From assembly GCA_022837505.1 (NCBI GenBank), contig JALHFZ010000002.1:18115-82114 (forward strand): a DNA stretch of 64,000 nt. The letters run 5' to 3'. A program made the position numbers and the translations under genes. Positions 17,893 through 26,209 of the stretch are shown here, piece after piece (the stretch's first letter is position 1; every line of letters starts with the position of its first letter). This DNA is from Synergistaceae bacterium (GTDB taxonomy: Bacteria; Synergistota; Synergistia; Synergistales; Aminobacteriaceae). The notes beneath the pieces are model-generated. The model searched no databases, was not told the origin of the DNA, and was given only the letters and a program-made list of their open reading frames with translations.

Positions 17893-18966
17893 TCACCCTT
17901 CGATGGAATGCAGCCTCTCGGTCTGGTCCGCCACCGTCATGGCGTCCACCAGGTCGTAGATGTCTCCGTCGAGATACTGGTCAAGCTTGTAGAGGGTCAC
18001 ACCGATTCGGTGGTCCGAGATTCTGTTCTGGGAGAAGTTATAGGTCCGTATCCGCTCCGACCGGTCTCCCGTGCCTATCTGCCCTCTCCGCTCAGAGGCC
18101 AGTTCATCGTTTTGCTTCTGGAGCTCAAGATCGTAGAGTTTTGCCTTGAGATAGGCCATGGCCTTCACACGGTTCTTCAGCTGGGACCGTTCGTCCTGGC
18201 AGGTCACAACCACCCCCGTGGGGACGTGGGTGATGCGCACGGCCGAATCGGTCATATTCACGTGCTGCCCTCCGGCCCCGCTTGACCGGTAGGTGTCGAT
18301 CCGGAGGTCCTCCGTATTGATCTTCAGGTCCACGTCCTCCGCTTCGGGGAGGACAGCCACTGTGGCGGTGGAGGTATGAATCCGCCCTCCCGCCTCCGTG
18401 GCGGGGACCCGCTGGACACGGTGAACGCCGCTTTCAAACTTCAGCTTGCTGTAGGCGCCCGCGCCGTCGATCCGGAAGATGATCTCCTTGTAGCCGCCGA
18501 TGCCGGTCTCGTTGTAGTCGATGATCTCGGTCTTCCACCCCTCCCGCTCGGCAAAGCGGCAGTACATCCGGAAGAGGTCTGCGGCGAAGAGGGCGGCTTC
18601 CTCTCCCCCCGCTCCGCCCCGGATCTCCATGATGACGCTTTTTTCGTCATTGGGATCCTCGGGAAGAAGGAGGATTTTCAGATCCTGCTCCGCTGCCTCG
18701 AGAAGGGGTTCCTTCAGGGCAAGCTCCTCCTTCGCCAGTTCGTGCATCTCCGTGTCCGTGCCGTGGAGAAGGGATTTCGCCTCCTCGATCTCGAGGGACA
18801 GCTTGCGGAATTCCCTGAATTTCGACACCACGGGCTGGAGACGGGAATGCTTCTTCGCCAGGGCCTGAAGCTCCTTCCGGTCTTTCTGGAGGGCCGGATC
18901 GGCCATCTTCACCTCGGCGGCCTCGTAATCGGCCTCGAGTTCCGTAAGTTTATCGGAGTAATTCAT
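17893..18966 (-). CDS. prfA: Peptide chain release factor 1
   Basis: 357 aa. Terminates translation at UAA and UAG. The tripeptide anticodon PAT (188-190) identifies RF1 rather than RF2, and the catalytic GGQ is at 232-234 in GAGGQHVNMTDSA. Length and order (N-terminal helical domain, codon recognition, GGQ domain) are normal. Overlaps the upstream DUF1385 gene by 4 bases (ATGA type). Confidence 0.97.
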   Translation of the reverse strand: MNYSDKLTELEADYEAAEVKMADPALQKDRKELQALAKKHSRLQPVVSKFREFRKLSLEIEEAKSLLHGTDTEMHELAKEELALKEPLLEAAEQDLKILLLPEDPNDEKSVIMEIRGGAGGEEAALFAADLFRMYCRFAEREGWKTEIIDYNETGIGGYKEIIFRIDGAGAYSKLKFESGVHRVQRVPATEAGGRIHTSTATVAVLPEAEDVDLKINTEDLRIDTYRSSGAGGQHVNMTDSAVRITHVPTGVVVTCQDERSQLKNRVKAMAYLKAKLYDLELQKQNDELASERRGQIGTGDRSERIRTYNFSQNRISDHRIGVTLYKLDQYLDGDIYDLVDAMTVADQTERLHSIEG

Positions 18967-19904
18967 TCCAGGATTTCTCCTTCAGATGGGTGGGGTGAGA
19001 GGGACCGGCCGAGGGCTGTCTCAAGGGAGGTGAGGGCAACCTCGATCTGGCCGAGATCGGGCTCCCTCGTCGTCAGGTACTGGAAGGACATGGCGGGGGC
19101 CATGAAGAACCTTCCCCAGAAGCCTGCGCAGGATGCCCCCTTGATGATCTCGTAGGATATGCCGATGACCACCGGGAGCAGAATGATCCTGCTGCCGATC
19201 CTCCAGAGGATTGAACCGTGCCCGGCGATGGAAAAGACGACGATGCTCACGGCGACGACGATGAGAAGAAAGGATGTGCCGCACCGGGGGTGAATGCGGG
19301 AATACCCCCGGATGCTTTCAGGGGTCATCTCCGCTCCGGATTCAAAGGCGTTGATTGTCTTGTGCTCCGCTCCATGGTAGCGGAAGACCTGCCGGATTTC
19401 GCTCCACAGGCCGATCCCTGCGACGTAGGCGATAAAGACCGCCCCCCTGACCACCCCTTCAAGGACGTTCTTTCCTACCTGGGTCAGCCCCCAGGAGCGC
19501 ATCCCAAGGTCGGAGAGCCAGAGGGGGAGGGCGATGAAAAGCCCAACCACGGCGATAATCGCAACCGCTACGGAGAGAAAGAGCTCCTTGGGAGTGATCT
19601 TCTCCTCCTCCCCCACGGCGATCTGGGCGGATTTGTTGAGCGCCCGGAAGCCGACGGACATCATCTCCACCATGGTAACGACCCCCCGGACCAGGGGGAG
19701 CTTCCAGGGCATTCTCCCGGTCATGGAGCTGTTCGTCCAGGACTGGCTTTCGATGTGCCCTTCAGGGTTCCTGACGGACAGCCCCCATCGTTCGGGCCCT
19801 TTCATGAGGACCCCTTCGATGACGGCCTGGCCGCCTACGGGAATTCTTTCCGCTTCTCCTTCTCCCGCGAGAAAAAGGGGAAGCATGGCGATGATTTTCT
19901 TCAT
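18963..19904 (-). CDS. DUF1385 membrane protein
   Basis: About 313 aa with several transmembrane segments (strong ones near LFLSVAVAIIAVVGLFIALP and LIVVAVSIVVFSIAG). The DUF1385 hallmark YHGAEHKTINAFE is present, as is the N-terminal GGQAVIEGVLMKGP. The biochemical function of the family is unknown. Adjacency to prfA, prmC and rpmE is a recurrent arrangement in Firmicutes and relatives. Start taken at the ATG with GAGGTG upstream; a GTG six bases earlier is possible. Confidence 0.88.
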   Translation of the reverse strand: MKKIIAMLPLFLAGEGEAERIPVGGQAVIEGVLMKGPERWGLSVRNPEGHIESQSWTNSSMTGRMPWKLPLVRGVVTMVEMMSVGFRALNKSAQIAVGEEEKITPKELFLSVAVAIIAVVGLFIALPLWLSDLGMRSWGLTQVGKNVLEGVVRGAVFIAYVAGIGLWSEIRQVFRYHGAEHKTINAFESGAEMTPESIRGYSRIHPRCGTSFLLIVVAVSIVVFSIAGHGSILWRIGSRIILLPVVIGISYEIIKGASCAGFWGRFFMAPAMSFQYLTTREPDLGQIEVALTSLETALGRSLSPHPSEGEILE

Positions 19905-19911
19905 GGTCACC

Positions 19912-20613
19912 TCAGCAATTTTCTTCGTTCAATAATTCTTCAAGGGATGTATAGGGTTTTCCGCAGGGGGACATCTCGCCGCACTCCCCGTGGATGAGGC
20001 AGGAGGGGCCGGCCGATGCGAAGAGAAGGGGGGCTGTCTTCCGGGCCTCCCGGAGAAGAAGGCGGGCGAGGTCCCGGATCTCCCACTGAGCCCTCCGGCA
20101 GAGCCTGAGGGTGAAAAAATGGTGAAGCTCCCGGGCGTTCATGGTCATGACGAGGCGGGTAGACCAGCCGTGGGGGAGGATATACCGGGCATCCTCCTTC
20201 GGTATGCCGGCTTCCGCCATTTCGCGGTAGAGTTCGTGGGCCGACCGCACCATGGCGGAAAAGCGCCCGGCGAACTCCGGATTGCCCGCTACTGAAGGGG
20301 GAAGGATGACGTCCGGTTCCTCCATGGAGACGTACCGCTGGCTCTGCTGGCTGAAGGAGGCTATCCTGTGCCGTACAAGCTGATGGGAGGTCACCCGGCT
20401 GATTCCGTCGACGGCGAAGGTGAAGGATGCGTGTTCAAAGGGAGAATAGTGTCCGCTCCTCCACAGATGCCGGAGAAGGGAGGCCGTCGTTGCGGCCTTT
20501 TCTTTTTCCGCGAGCTCAGCCGCGGAGACGGCGCTGTAGCACAGCCGTGCCGCCGCTGCGACGACAGCGTCGGGAAAAGGTGTTGCTGCAAGCAGTAGAA
20601 CGCGACATGCCAT
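19912..20613 (-). CDS. thyX: Flavin-dependent thymidylate synthase
   Basis: 233 aa. Makes dTMP from dUMP with methylene-THF and FAD. The ThyX signature RHRIASFSQQSQR is at 81-93, and HYSPFEHASFTF matches the upstream family block. No thyA is in the window; dut, which supplies dUMP, lies about 19 kb away. GGGAGG precedes the ATG. The rpmE terminator lies just upstream, so thyX may have its own weak start or depend on read-through. Confidence 0.95.
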   Translation of the reverse strand: MACRVLLLAATPFPDAVVAAAARLCYSAVSAAELAEKEKAATTASLLRHLWRSGHYSPFEHASFTFAVDGISRVTSHQLVRHRIASFSQQSQRYVSMEEPDVILPPSVAGNPEFAGRFSAMVRSAHELYREMAEAGIPKEDARYILPHGWSTRLVMTMNARELHHFFTLRLCRRAQWEIRDLARLLLREARKTAPLLFASAGPSCLIHGECGEMSPCGKPYTSLEELLNEENC

Positions 20614-20660
20614 AGGATAGCCTCCCCGCTGCGGCGAAGGAATGCGCCGACTGAAGTGAA

Positions 20661-20686
20661 GAAAAAAGGGGACCGAAGTCCCCCTG
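20661..20686 (-). terminator. Intrinsic terminator after rpmE
   Basis: On the minus strand a GGGGAC stem closed by a UUCG tetraloop is followed by six U. It is a strong terminator just after the rpmE stop and before thyX. Confidence 0.85.
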
Positions 20687-20690
20687 GCTT

Positions 20691-20930
20691 CTACTCCTCT
20701 TCCGTTGTTTCCCGCTGGCCGTAATTGATTCCTTCGTACTTTTTCTGGAATTTCTCGAGTCTTCCCGCTTCGGTGAGGACCCGGCTGCCCTTCTTTCCGG
20801 TGAAGAAAGGGTGGCAGGCGGAGCAGACGCTCACCTTGAGCTCCTTCCGGGTGGATCTGGTCTCGAATTTATTTCCGCAGGCGCAGGAGACCGTGCAGCT
20901 TTCGTACGTGGGATGGATTTCTTTTTTCAT
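20691..20930 (-). CDS. rpmE: 50S ribosomal protein L31 (zinc-binding type)
   Basis: 79 aa. Begins [10 protein letters not shown] and keeps the four zinc cysteines (SCACGN near residue 16-18 and CSACHPF near 37-40), so it is the C+ form of L31. It has its own promoter and terminator and is probably monocistronic. The acidic tail RETTEEE is slightly longer than in many homologues. Confidence 0.96.
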   Translation of the reverse strand: MKKEIHPTYESCTVSCACGNKFETRSTRKELKVSVCSACHPFFTGKKGSRVLTEAGRLEKFQKKYEGINYGQRETTEEE

Positions 20931-20986
20931 CTATGGGACACCTCCGAAAATATCGTGAAACATAAATTTTGTCTCAACAAACAGAG

Positions 20987-21015
20987 ACTTTATCACAGGA
21001 ACTTCCCCTCTGCAA
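20987..21015 (-). promoter_or_regulatory. Sigma-70-type promoter for rpmE
   Basis: Minus strand: TTGCAG, 17-base spacer, TAAAGT. A good ribosome-binding site (GGAGG) lies before the rpmE ATG, leaving an untranslated leader of about 50 bases. Confidence 0.6.
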
Positions 21016-21043
21016 GGGTTTTTTCTCTTAACTCAGAGCTTCT

Positions 21044-21661
21044 TCAGATATGCATGACCCCGAGGCCGCACCGCTCATGGTGGGCGACGGCATGGTAGGC
21101 CGTATCCCCCATCACCGCCACGGCAATCCAGCGGGAGTTGCGGACTATGGCGATCTTCGCCCCCACGCTGGCTTCAAGCATCCCCACGGCCAGAAACCCG
21201 TCCAGGGCTTCGAGGGCGGCATGCATGAGGGCATGCATCTCATTTCTCGTCTTCTCCACTACCTCGGCGTTCAAAGACGCCCCCACAAGGGCCCGGGTAA
21301 TTTTCTGGGGAAGGTCACCGGCAAGGCCGCCCACTTCGGTGGCCACAGACCTCCAGCCGAGGGTCGCAAGCTCCTTCTTCAGACGGTTTTCCGATTCGCT
21401 CGAGGTGGTTGCCGCCAGAAGAAGGGCTGTCCGCCCGATCTGGCTGTCATCCCGGATATCTATTTTGAGGGTTACCTCCACCGAACGGCCCGCCGGTTCT
21501 TCCGGAACCTCCCTGAGCCCCTCTGATTTTCCCCGGGAAAGATCGGGAACCTTCTCATTCGGGGTTTTTTCTTCCTTCATATCGTCGGCCTTCTCATTTT
21601 CAGCAGCAGTCTCCGTCTCTTTCCTGGGCGAAGTGAACATTTTCTTCCAGATCACAGTCAC
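21044..21661 (-). CDS. HutP-like RNA-binding regulator with N-terminal extension
   Basis: 205 aa. Residues about 75-205 match HutP, the histidine-responsive antiterminator of the Bacillus hut operon: RIGRTALLLAAT at the start, HALMHAALEALDG (143-155) and the C-terminal HHERCGLGVMHI (194-205). The histidines equivalent to the metal/L-histidine ligands of B. subtilis HutP (73, 77 and 138) are all kept (here about 143, 147 and 195). The first 70 residues are charged, low-complexity and absent from HutP. Starts at GTG after GAGAGGAG. No hut genes are near, so the RNA target is unknown. Confidence 0.8.
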   Translation of the reverse strand: MTVIWKKMFTSPRKETETAAENEKADDMKEEKTPNEKVPDLSRGKSEGLREVPEEPAGRSVEVTLKIDIRDDSQIGRTALLLAATTSSESENRLKKELATLGWRSVATEVGGLAGDLPQKITRALVGASLNAEVVEKTRNEMHALMHAALEALDGFLAVGMLEASVGAKIAIVRNSRWIAVAVMGDTAYHAVAHHERCGLGVMHI

Positions 21662-21690
21662 GCAGCTCCTCTCGGATTTCTTCTTTCTGC

Positions 21691-21719
21691 ATTATAATGG
21701 AACAGGAACAAAGAGTCAC
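21691..21719 (-). promoter_or_regulatory. Promoter for the HutP-like gene
   Basis: Minus strand: GTGACT, 17-base spacer, perfect TATAAT, ending about 30 bases before the GTG start. Confidence 0.6.
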
Positions 21720-21783
21720 TTTTCACTTGAATATCGACTGTGCATTCCCGATGATACAAACATACCTCCAGGGCATCTTCTCA

Positions 21784-21812
21784 TTGAAGTACGCCCCTAT
21801 GTGGCCTATACT
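21784..21812 (+). promoter_or_regulatory. Promoter for the TAXI protein gene
   Basis: Plus strand: TTGAAG, 17-base spacer, TATACT. The start of the gene is about 120 bases downstream, leaving a leader with no obvious terminator hairpin. Confidence 0.6.
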
Positions 21813-21933
21813 ATAGCTGATAGAGAATTCAATAACATGAAGGGAGGCTTCTGAGGTTCACACCGCGAAGACGGTCACACAGGATGTACAGGAAGTTTTG
21901 AACACCAAATTCATTCAAGGGGGAATTATTCGG

Positions 21934-22896
21934 ATGAGAAAGAAAATGTCAATTCTACTTGCTGTGCTCATGATCATCGGACTCTTTGCCGGAGCAGCCG
22001 CAGCGAAGACCTTCATCTCCATCGCCACGGGCGGCACGGGCGGCACCTATTATCCCCTCGGCGGCGGCATGGCCGAGATCATCAGCAGAAACCTTCCCGA
22101 ATTTCAGGTAACCTCCGAGACGGGGAACGCTTCGGCGGCGAACCTGAACCTCATCGGCACCCATCAGATTGAAATGGCCTTCGCCCAGAACGACGTTGCC
22201 TACTGGGCCTCCAAGGGGATGTCCCCCTTCAAGGAGAAGTATGACAATATCCGGGTCGTGGCCTCCCTCTACCCCGAGCACGTCCAGTGCATCACCATCA
22301 AGGGGAGCGGCGTTGAGGACATCATGGACATCAAGGGAAAGAGAGTCTCCGTCGGAGCCCCCGGCTCAGGAGTTCTCGGCGACGTGACGGCTATCCTCGA
22401 CGTGGCGGGGATCAAGTTTGCCGATATGAATACCGACTTCCTCGATTTCAACAACACGACCCAGCGCTTCAAGGACGGACAGCTCGATGTGGGCTTCGTC
22501 GTGGCGGGATACCCCACCTCCTCCATCATGGACCTCTCCACCACCCATGACATCAGCCTCGTCAGCTTCAACGACGCCTTTCTGGACAAGCTCATCGACA
22601 AATACTCCTTTTTCATCAAAGACGTGATCCCCGCCGGCACCTACAAGGGCGTGGACAAGGACGTCCCCACAGCCGCAGTCATGGCCATGCTCGTCTGCGA
22701 TGCCGACCTTCCCGAAGAGACGGTCTACCAGTTCACCAAGGCCCTGTGGGACAACATTGAAGAGCTCTACAAGGTGCACGCCAAGGCGAAGCTCATCACC
22801 CTGAAAACCGGACTGAACGGCGCCTCCGTGCCCGTGCACCCCGGCGCGGCGAAATACTACAAGGAACAGGGGATGACCGTACCCGTCATCAAGTAG
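21934..22896 (+). CDS. TAXI-family TRAP transporter solute-binding protein
   Basis: 320 aa periplasmic binding protein. Signal peptide MRKKMSILLAVLMIIGLFAG then AAAA; mature part begins with the TAXI-family block ISIATGGTGGTYYPLGGG. Such proteins deliver organic acids or glutamate-type solutes to a fused TRAP membrane subunit. No permease gene is adjacent: a terminator follows directly and the next gene is on the other strand. I chose the ATG at 21934, with AAGGGGG upstream, over a TTG at 21898. The ligand cannot be predicted. Confidence 0.92.
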   Translation: MRKKMSILLAVLMIIGLFAGAAAAKTFISIATGGTGGTYYPLGGGMAEIISRNLPEFQVTSETGNASAANLNLIGTHQIEMAFAQNDVAYWASKGMSPFKEKYDNIRVVASLYPEHVQCITIKGSGVEDIMDIKGKRVSVGAPGSGVLGDVTAILDVAGIKFADMNTDFLDFNNTTQRFKDGQLDVGFVVAGYPTSSIMDLSTTHDISLVSFNDAFLDKLIDKYSFFIKDVIPAGTYKGVDKDVPTAAVMAMLVCDADLPEETVYQFTKALWDNIEELYKVHAKAKLITLKTGLNGASVPVHPGAAKYYKEQGMTVPVIK

Positions 22897-22914
22897 AGAA
22901 ATTCCTGTCTTCTC

Positions 22915-22943
22915 AAAAGGCGGCCCTAGGGCCGCCTTTTTTC
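22915..22943 (+). terminator. Terminator of the TAXI gene, overlapping the convergent alaX-type gene
   Basis: Nearly perfect GC-rich hairpin with TAG at its centre, followed by six T on the plus strand and a shorter T-run on the minus strand, so it probably works in both directions. Its minus-strand arm encodes the last codons and the stop of the convergent editing-protein gene. Confidence 0.9.
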
Positions 22944-24107
22944 TATGAATGTACCAAGGGCTTTCAGCCAGACCGCCGCCTCCATCTGACCGGTGACGCC
23001 GTTCAGCCAGTCCGCCCTTCCTCCTCCTCTGGCCTCAAGGGAGGGAGACTCCCGGAGGAGGGAGGAGAAATCCACGGGGATATCCCGCCCCCGATAGAAC
23101 AGAAAGGCCCCTCTCCCCTTCTCCGCCTCGGGAAGCAGAAGGAGGCAGAGGGAATCGGAGTGGGCCTCAGACCAGGCCCGGGCCGGGGGGGTCACCATCT
23201 CCTTTGAAAAACCCGGCAGCAGGGTGGTAAAAACCGGCATTCCCTTCACGGAAAGTTCTTCCCAGGGGAGGGCGAGAAGGGGGGCCGCCCTCTCGATGGT
23301 TTTCCTCAGGGCGGCGTTTTCCTCCCCCATCCCTGAAAAAACCTCCTCGAGTTTTGATACGGGACACCCTATACTCCTGACAAGCCTTCTGGCGGCGGCG
23401 CAGTATTCCCTCCGGAGGGCGGACCCGAGGGTGAACTTTATCTCCCAGGAGGGGGAACTTCCCCTGAACCCCGAGAGAAACACCTCCTCCACCTCTTTTG
23501 TTGAAGCCGCGTGGCTTCCCGAGCAGGCGATGAGGTCAAAATCAGGAATCCGGACGACCCGGATCGTTTCATCCTCTATTCTTCCCCAGTTTGCCTTTAT
23601 CCCCGCCAGATCCTTCGCCTCGTCCTTTGAAAGCAGAAGGGTCTCCACCGGAAGATCCTGGGCTATTATGCCGTTCGCCTCATCCTCGGCGGCGAAGAGC
23701 ATGGGCCAGTCGAGCTCCCCCTCCCATGAAAGGTAGATGGTGCTCTCCTCCGCTCCTATGGCCACCTTGTAGACGGCCATCCCCGGGTGGGACCTTTCGA
23801 GAATGCGGGAGAGGATGTGCTCGCCGGTATGCATCCGGGAATAGAGGGAGTGCCGTTCCATGTCCACCTCCGCCTCCACCTCCATGCCCGGAAGAGGGGT
23901 ACCCCGGACAGTTTTGCCGGTGACCGCGATATTCTTTCCGGCTTTTTCGCATCCCGTCACGGAGAAGGAAAAATCCTCACCGGTGAGCTTCCCCGTATCT
24001 CCGGGCTGCCCTCCCCCCGAGGGGTGAAAGGGGTTCGGCGAGAGGACAAGCCTGTGCGTCTTTTCCTTTCCCTCGGCGGGAAGAATGCTGTCAATGCGGG
24101 TTTTCAA
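22926..24107 (-). CDS. AlaX-type alanyl-tRNA editing protein (with DHHA1-like C-terminus)
   Basis: 393 aa stand-alone relative of the alanyl-tRNA synthetase editing domain. Present are HPSGGGQPGDTG (28-39), the zinc pair HTGEH (H93, H97) and CSGSH (C195, H199), which complete the editing-site zinc ligands. The C-terminal 150 residues resemble the DHHA1 region. The likely role is hydrolysis of Ser- or Gly-mischarged tRNA-Ala. It is convergent with the TAXI gene, sharing its terminator hairpin, and lies downstream of tRNA-Arg. Confidence 0.85.
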   Translation of the reverse strand: MKTRIDSILPAEGKEKTHRLVLSPNPFHPSGGGQPGDTGKLTGEDFSFSVTGCEKAGKNIAVTGKTVRGTPLPGMEVEAEVDMERHSLYSRMHTGEHILSRILERSHPGMAVYKVAIGAEESTIYLSWEGELDWPMLFAAEDEANGIIAQDLPVETLLLSKDEAKDLAGIKANWGRIEDETIRVVRIPDFDLIACSGSHAASTKEVEEVFLSGFRGSSPSWEIKFTLGSALRREYCAAARRLVRSIGCPVSKLEEVFSGMGEENAALRKTIERAAPLLALPWEELSVKGMPVFTTLLPGFSKEMVTPPARAWSEAHSDSLCLLLLPEAEKGRGAFLFYRGRDIPVDFSSLLRESPSLEARGGGRADWLNGVTGQMEAAVWLKALGTFIEKRRP

Positions 24108-24163
24108 GGAAATTACCCCCTGTTTTTTCAGAATATGAGCTTCATCTCAGCAAAGAAGCAAAA

Positions 24164-24202
24164 TAAAAAACAAGGGCTCGCGGAAAATCCGCAAACCCTT
24201 GA
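24164..24202 (-). terminator. Terminator after tRNA-Arg
   Basis: Minus strand: long stem whose outer part is CAAGGG/CCCTTG and inner part GCGG/CCGC, followed by TTTTTTATTTT. Begins six bases after the tRNA CCA end. Confidence 0.85.
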
Positions 24203-24208
24203 CATGGA

Positions 24209-24284
24209 TGGCGCGCCTGTGGCGATTCGAACGCCAGACCCTCGGCTCCGGAGGCCGATACTCTATCCGCTGAGCTACAGGCGC
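24209..24284 (-). tRNA. tRNA-Arg (anticodon CCG)
   Basis: Full cloverleaf on the minus strand: 7-bp acceptor stem (GCGCCTG/CAGGCGC), D-arm with AGCTCAGCGGATAGAG, anticodon loop CTCCGGA with CCG at 24249-24251, T-arm with GTTCGAATC, discriminator G and an encoded CCA. Reads the CGG arginine codon. It has its own promoter and terminator. Confidence 0.97.
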
Positions 24285-24311
24285 AGAGGCTGCCCGAAAA
24301 GGGCGAAGCCT

Positions 24312-24340
24312 ATTCTACCCTCGAAACAAGCCAGCGTCAA
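24312..24340 (-). promoter_or_regulatory. Promoter for tRNA-Arg
   Basis: Minus strand: TTGACG, 17-base spacer, TAGAAT, about 28 bases upstream of the mature tRNA 5' end. Close to consensus. Confidence 0.85.
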
Positions 24341-24536
24341 GGGTTGCCCGGTTGATCGCCAGGGGGGAAAGAGCCGATGCTCCAGATGAAAAAAGGTGAT
24401 GGCCGATGTACTACTGCTTTTACCCAGAGGGCGGATTGACCCTTTCCACCGCTCTTTCGATGTGGATTTTTTCCGTTCCTTCGATCATAATGAATGGGTC
24501 TCTCCGGCGGCTTTTTTTATTGTTGCAGACATAAAC

Positions 24537-24565
24537 CTCAGTGCTGTTTTCTGAACAGTACTGAG
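24537..24565. repeat. Inverted repeat upstream of the SLH gene
   Basis: 29-base near-perfect palindrome (arms CTCAGTGCTGTT and AACAGTACTGAG around TTCTG) about 90 bases before the SLH gene, followed by a second small hairpin with GGTCTT/AAGACC arms. No T-run follows, so an operator or RNA structure is more likely than a terminator. Confidence 0.55.
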
Positions 24566-24651
24566 AGGTCTTGTTTTTCAAAGACCGGATTCTTGAATGG
24601 AGGGAAGACGGCTTATAGAAAGGGCAATACATTATAGAGGAGGCTTTTATC

Positions 24652-26055
24652 ATGAAAAAATACCTGGTATCGCTTCTGGCGGTTATTGTTTTGATGTCGG
24701 GCACCGGAGGGGTTTACGCCGGCGGCGGGGAAAGGGATGACGGAATCAAGACCTTCGGGGAGGTATTGCAGGAGGTAGGAATTTTAAGCGAGGGCAGAGC
24801 CGCTTTAAATGCCGGGGGGCACTTGAGCAGAGAAGAGATGGTGACCATCGTCAACAGGCTGTACAGGGAGAAGGCCCCTGAAAATGCCGGGGATTTCGAC
24901 CCCACGGAGGAATACAGGACGTTTACTCCTCCGGAAAAAGGGACTTTTTCCGATGTGCCCCAAACCCACTGGGCGTACCGGGAGGTCGAATTCGCCCGTG
25001 AAAAGGGCATTGTACGGAGAACCTCCTCAGGCGAGTTCGGTTTGGGCCAAAGGGCTAACGCCAACGACGGAGCACTTTTCCTGATACGAATCATGGGGTA
25101 TGGCGACGAGATACTGGGAGAAAAAATCAAGTACGAAGATGCCTACCGAAGGGTTTATCTCTTGATGGACATACGGGGCAGCCATGTGAAGGATCCCTCT
25201 GCCCCTCTGCTGCGGGGGGACTTTTTCCAGATGGTTTACGATGCCCTCTGGGCCAAGACTCCCGAGGGAGTCAAATTTGCTGAAGAGGCCTTCGGATATG
25301 AAGAGGGGGTCCAGTGGAAAGCCGAAAGAATACTTGGCGGGGACAGGTATTGCTGCTATTTCGAGATGCACGACATAACCCCTGAGGAGGACAACTACCT
25401 CGCCCGCTTTATCCCCATATTCAAAACAGAGGAAGAGCTGTTTGCAGGCTATCTGGATTTCGAGCCCAACGGCATTTCCGAAACCTTCGATCTGGCCTAC
25501 TACAGCAATCTCAAGGCCTACCTGTCGGATCTCAATGAAAGTGACGCATACCAGTCCTGGGATTATACAAATGCAATGCTCATCAAGATCTTGAAGAGAG
25601 AGAACAACGCCTTTGTCGAGGCCATTGAGGACATCACCTCCGGTGAAATGCAGGAGATTTCCTGGGAGAGAGTAAGAGCCCTGGTTGGTGACAGGGTGAC
25701 CTTTGATTTACGGATGTGGACTCCCCACAGGGACGGCAGGGAAGAGCATACCTATCTGCACCCCTATAGGGCTGAAGGGCACGTTGCCATCGACACTTCG
25801 GAAGCTGCTTTTGAGTTTAAATATTACCGGCCGGCGGAAGAGGGGATGGACGGGGAGGATGACGCCTGTTCCTATGAAATCAAGGGGATACAGGCTGACA
25901 GGGAAACTCAGAGCAAGTTTGTGTTCAGAATAAGGATAGCCGATGACCAGTACCAGGATGTGGATCTGTTTTTTGTATTTGAGTACGATCCGGAGGAAAA
26001 AAAGGTAATCAGAGCTGCTTCCTGCAACACGAAGGGATTCGGGGTGATGAACTGA
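24652..26055 (+). CDS. Exported protein with SLH-like domain, otherwise unknown
   Basis: 467 aa. Signal peptide MKKYLVSLLAVIVLMSGTGG followed by VYAGG. Residues about 35-150 read as SLH-type repeats, best seen in GTFSDVPQTHWAYREVEFA and FGLGQRANANDGALFLIRI, which would anchor the protein to the cell envelope. The remaining 300 residues, rich in acidic and aromatic residues, match no family I recognise. Base composition is visibly lower in G+C than the neighbours, suggesting later acquisition. A good ribosome site (GAGGAGG) precedes the ATG. It is a single-gene unit on the plus strand between tRNA-Arg and mutS2. Confidence 0.8.
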   Translation: MKKYLVSLLAVIVLMSGTGGVYAGGGERDDGIKTFGEVLQEVGILSEGRAALNAGGHLSREEMVTIVNRLYREKAPENAGDFDPTEEYRTFTPPEKGTFSDVPQTHWAYREVEFAREKGIVRRTSSGEFGLGQRANANDGALFLIRIMGYGDEILGEKIKYEDAYRRVYLLMDIRGSHVKDPSAPLLRGDFFQMVYDALWAKTPEGVKFAEEAFGYEEGVQWKAERILGGDRYCCYFEMHDITPEEDNYLARFIPIFKTEEELFAGYLDFEPNGISETFDLAYYSNLKAYLSDLNESDAYQSWDYTNAMLIKILKRENNAFVEAIEDITSGEMQEISWERVRALVGDRVTFDLRMWTPHRDGREEHTYLHPYRAEGHVAIDTSEAAFEFKYYRPAEEGMDGEDDACSYEIKGIQADRETQSKFVFRIRIADDQYQDVDLFFVFEYDPEEKKVIRAASCNTKGFGVMN

Positions 26056-26111
26056 GAGGATAGGACGGTTTGCTGATACTGTGACGTTTACTGATTTTCT
26101 GGAAGGCTCCG

Positions 26112-26149
26112 GAATTCCCTCCCTTCAGCAACGAGGGGAGGGAATTTTC
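26112..26149 (+). terminator. Terminator between the SLH gene and mutS2
   Basis: 11-bp arms (AATTCCCTCCC/GGGAGGGAATT) around a 12-base loop, followed by TTTTC on the plus strand. Lies between convergent genes and may also serve mutS2 on the minus strand. Confidence 0.75.
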
Positions 26150-26209
26150 ATCTCTTTGCCTTGAAGCTCCGATCTTCCTGAGCCCTGGAGGAAAACCCGC
26201 AGCGGATCG

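Noticed and set aside
24537..24565. Palindrome read as an intrinsic terminator
   Set aside because: No T-run follows on either strand and no gene ends there.
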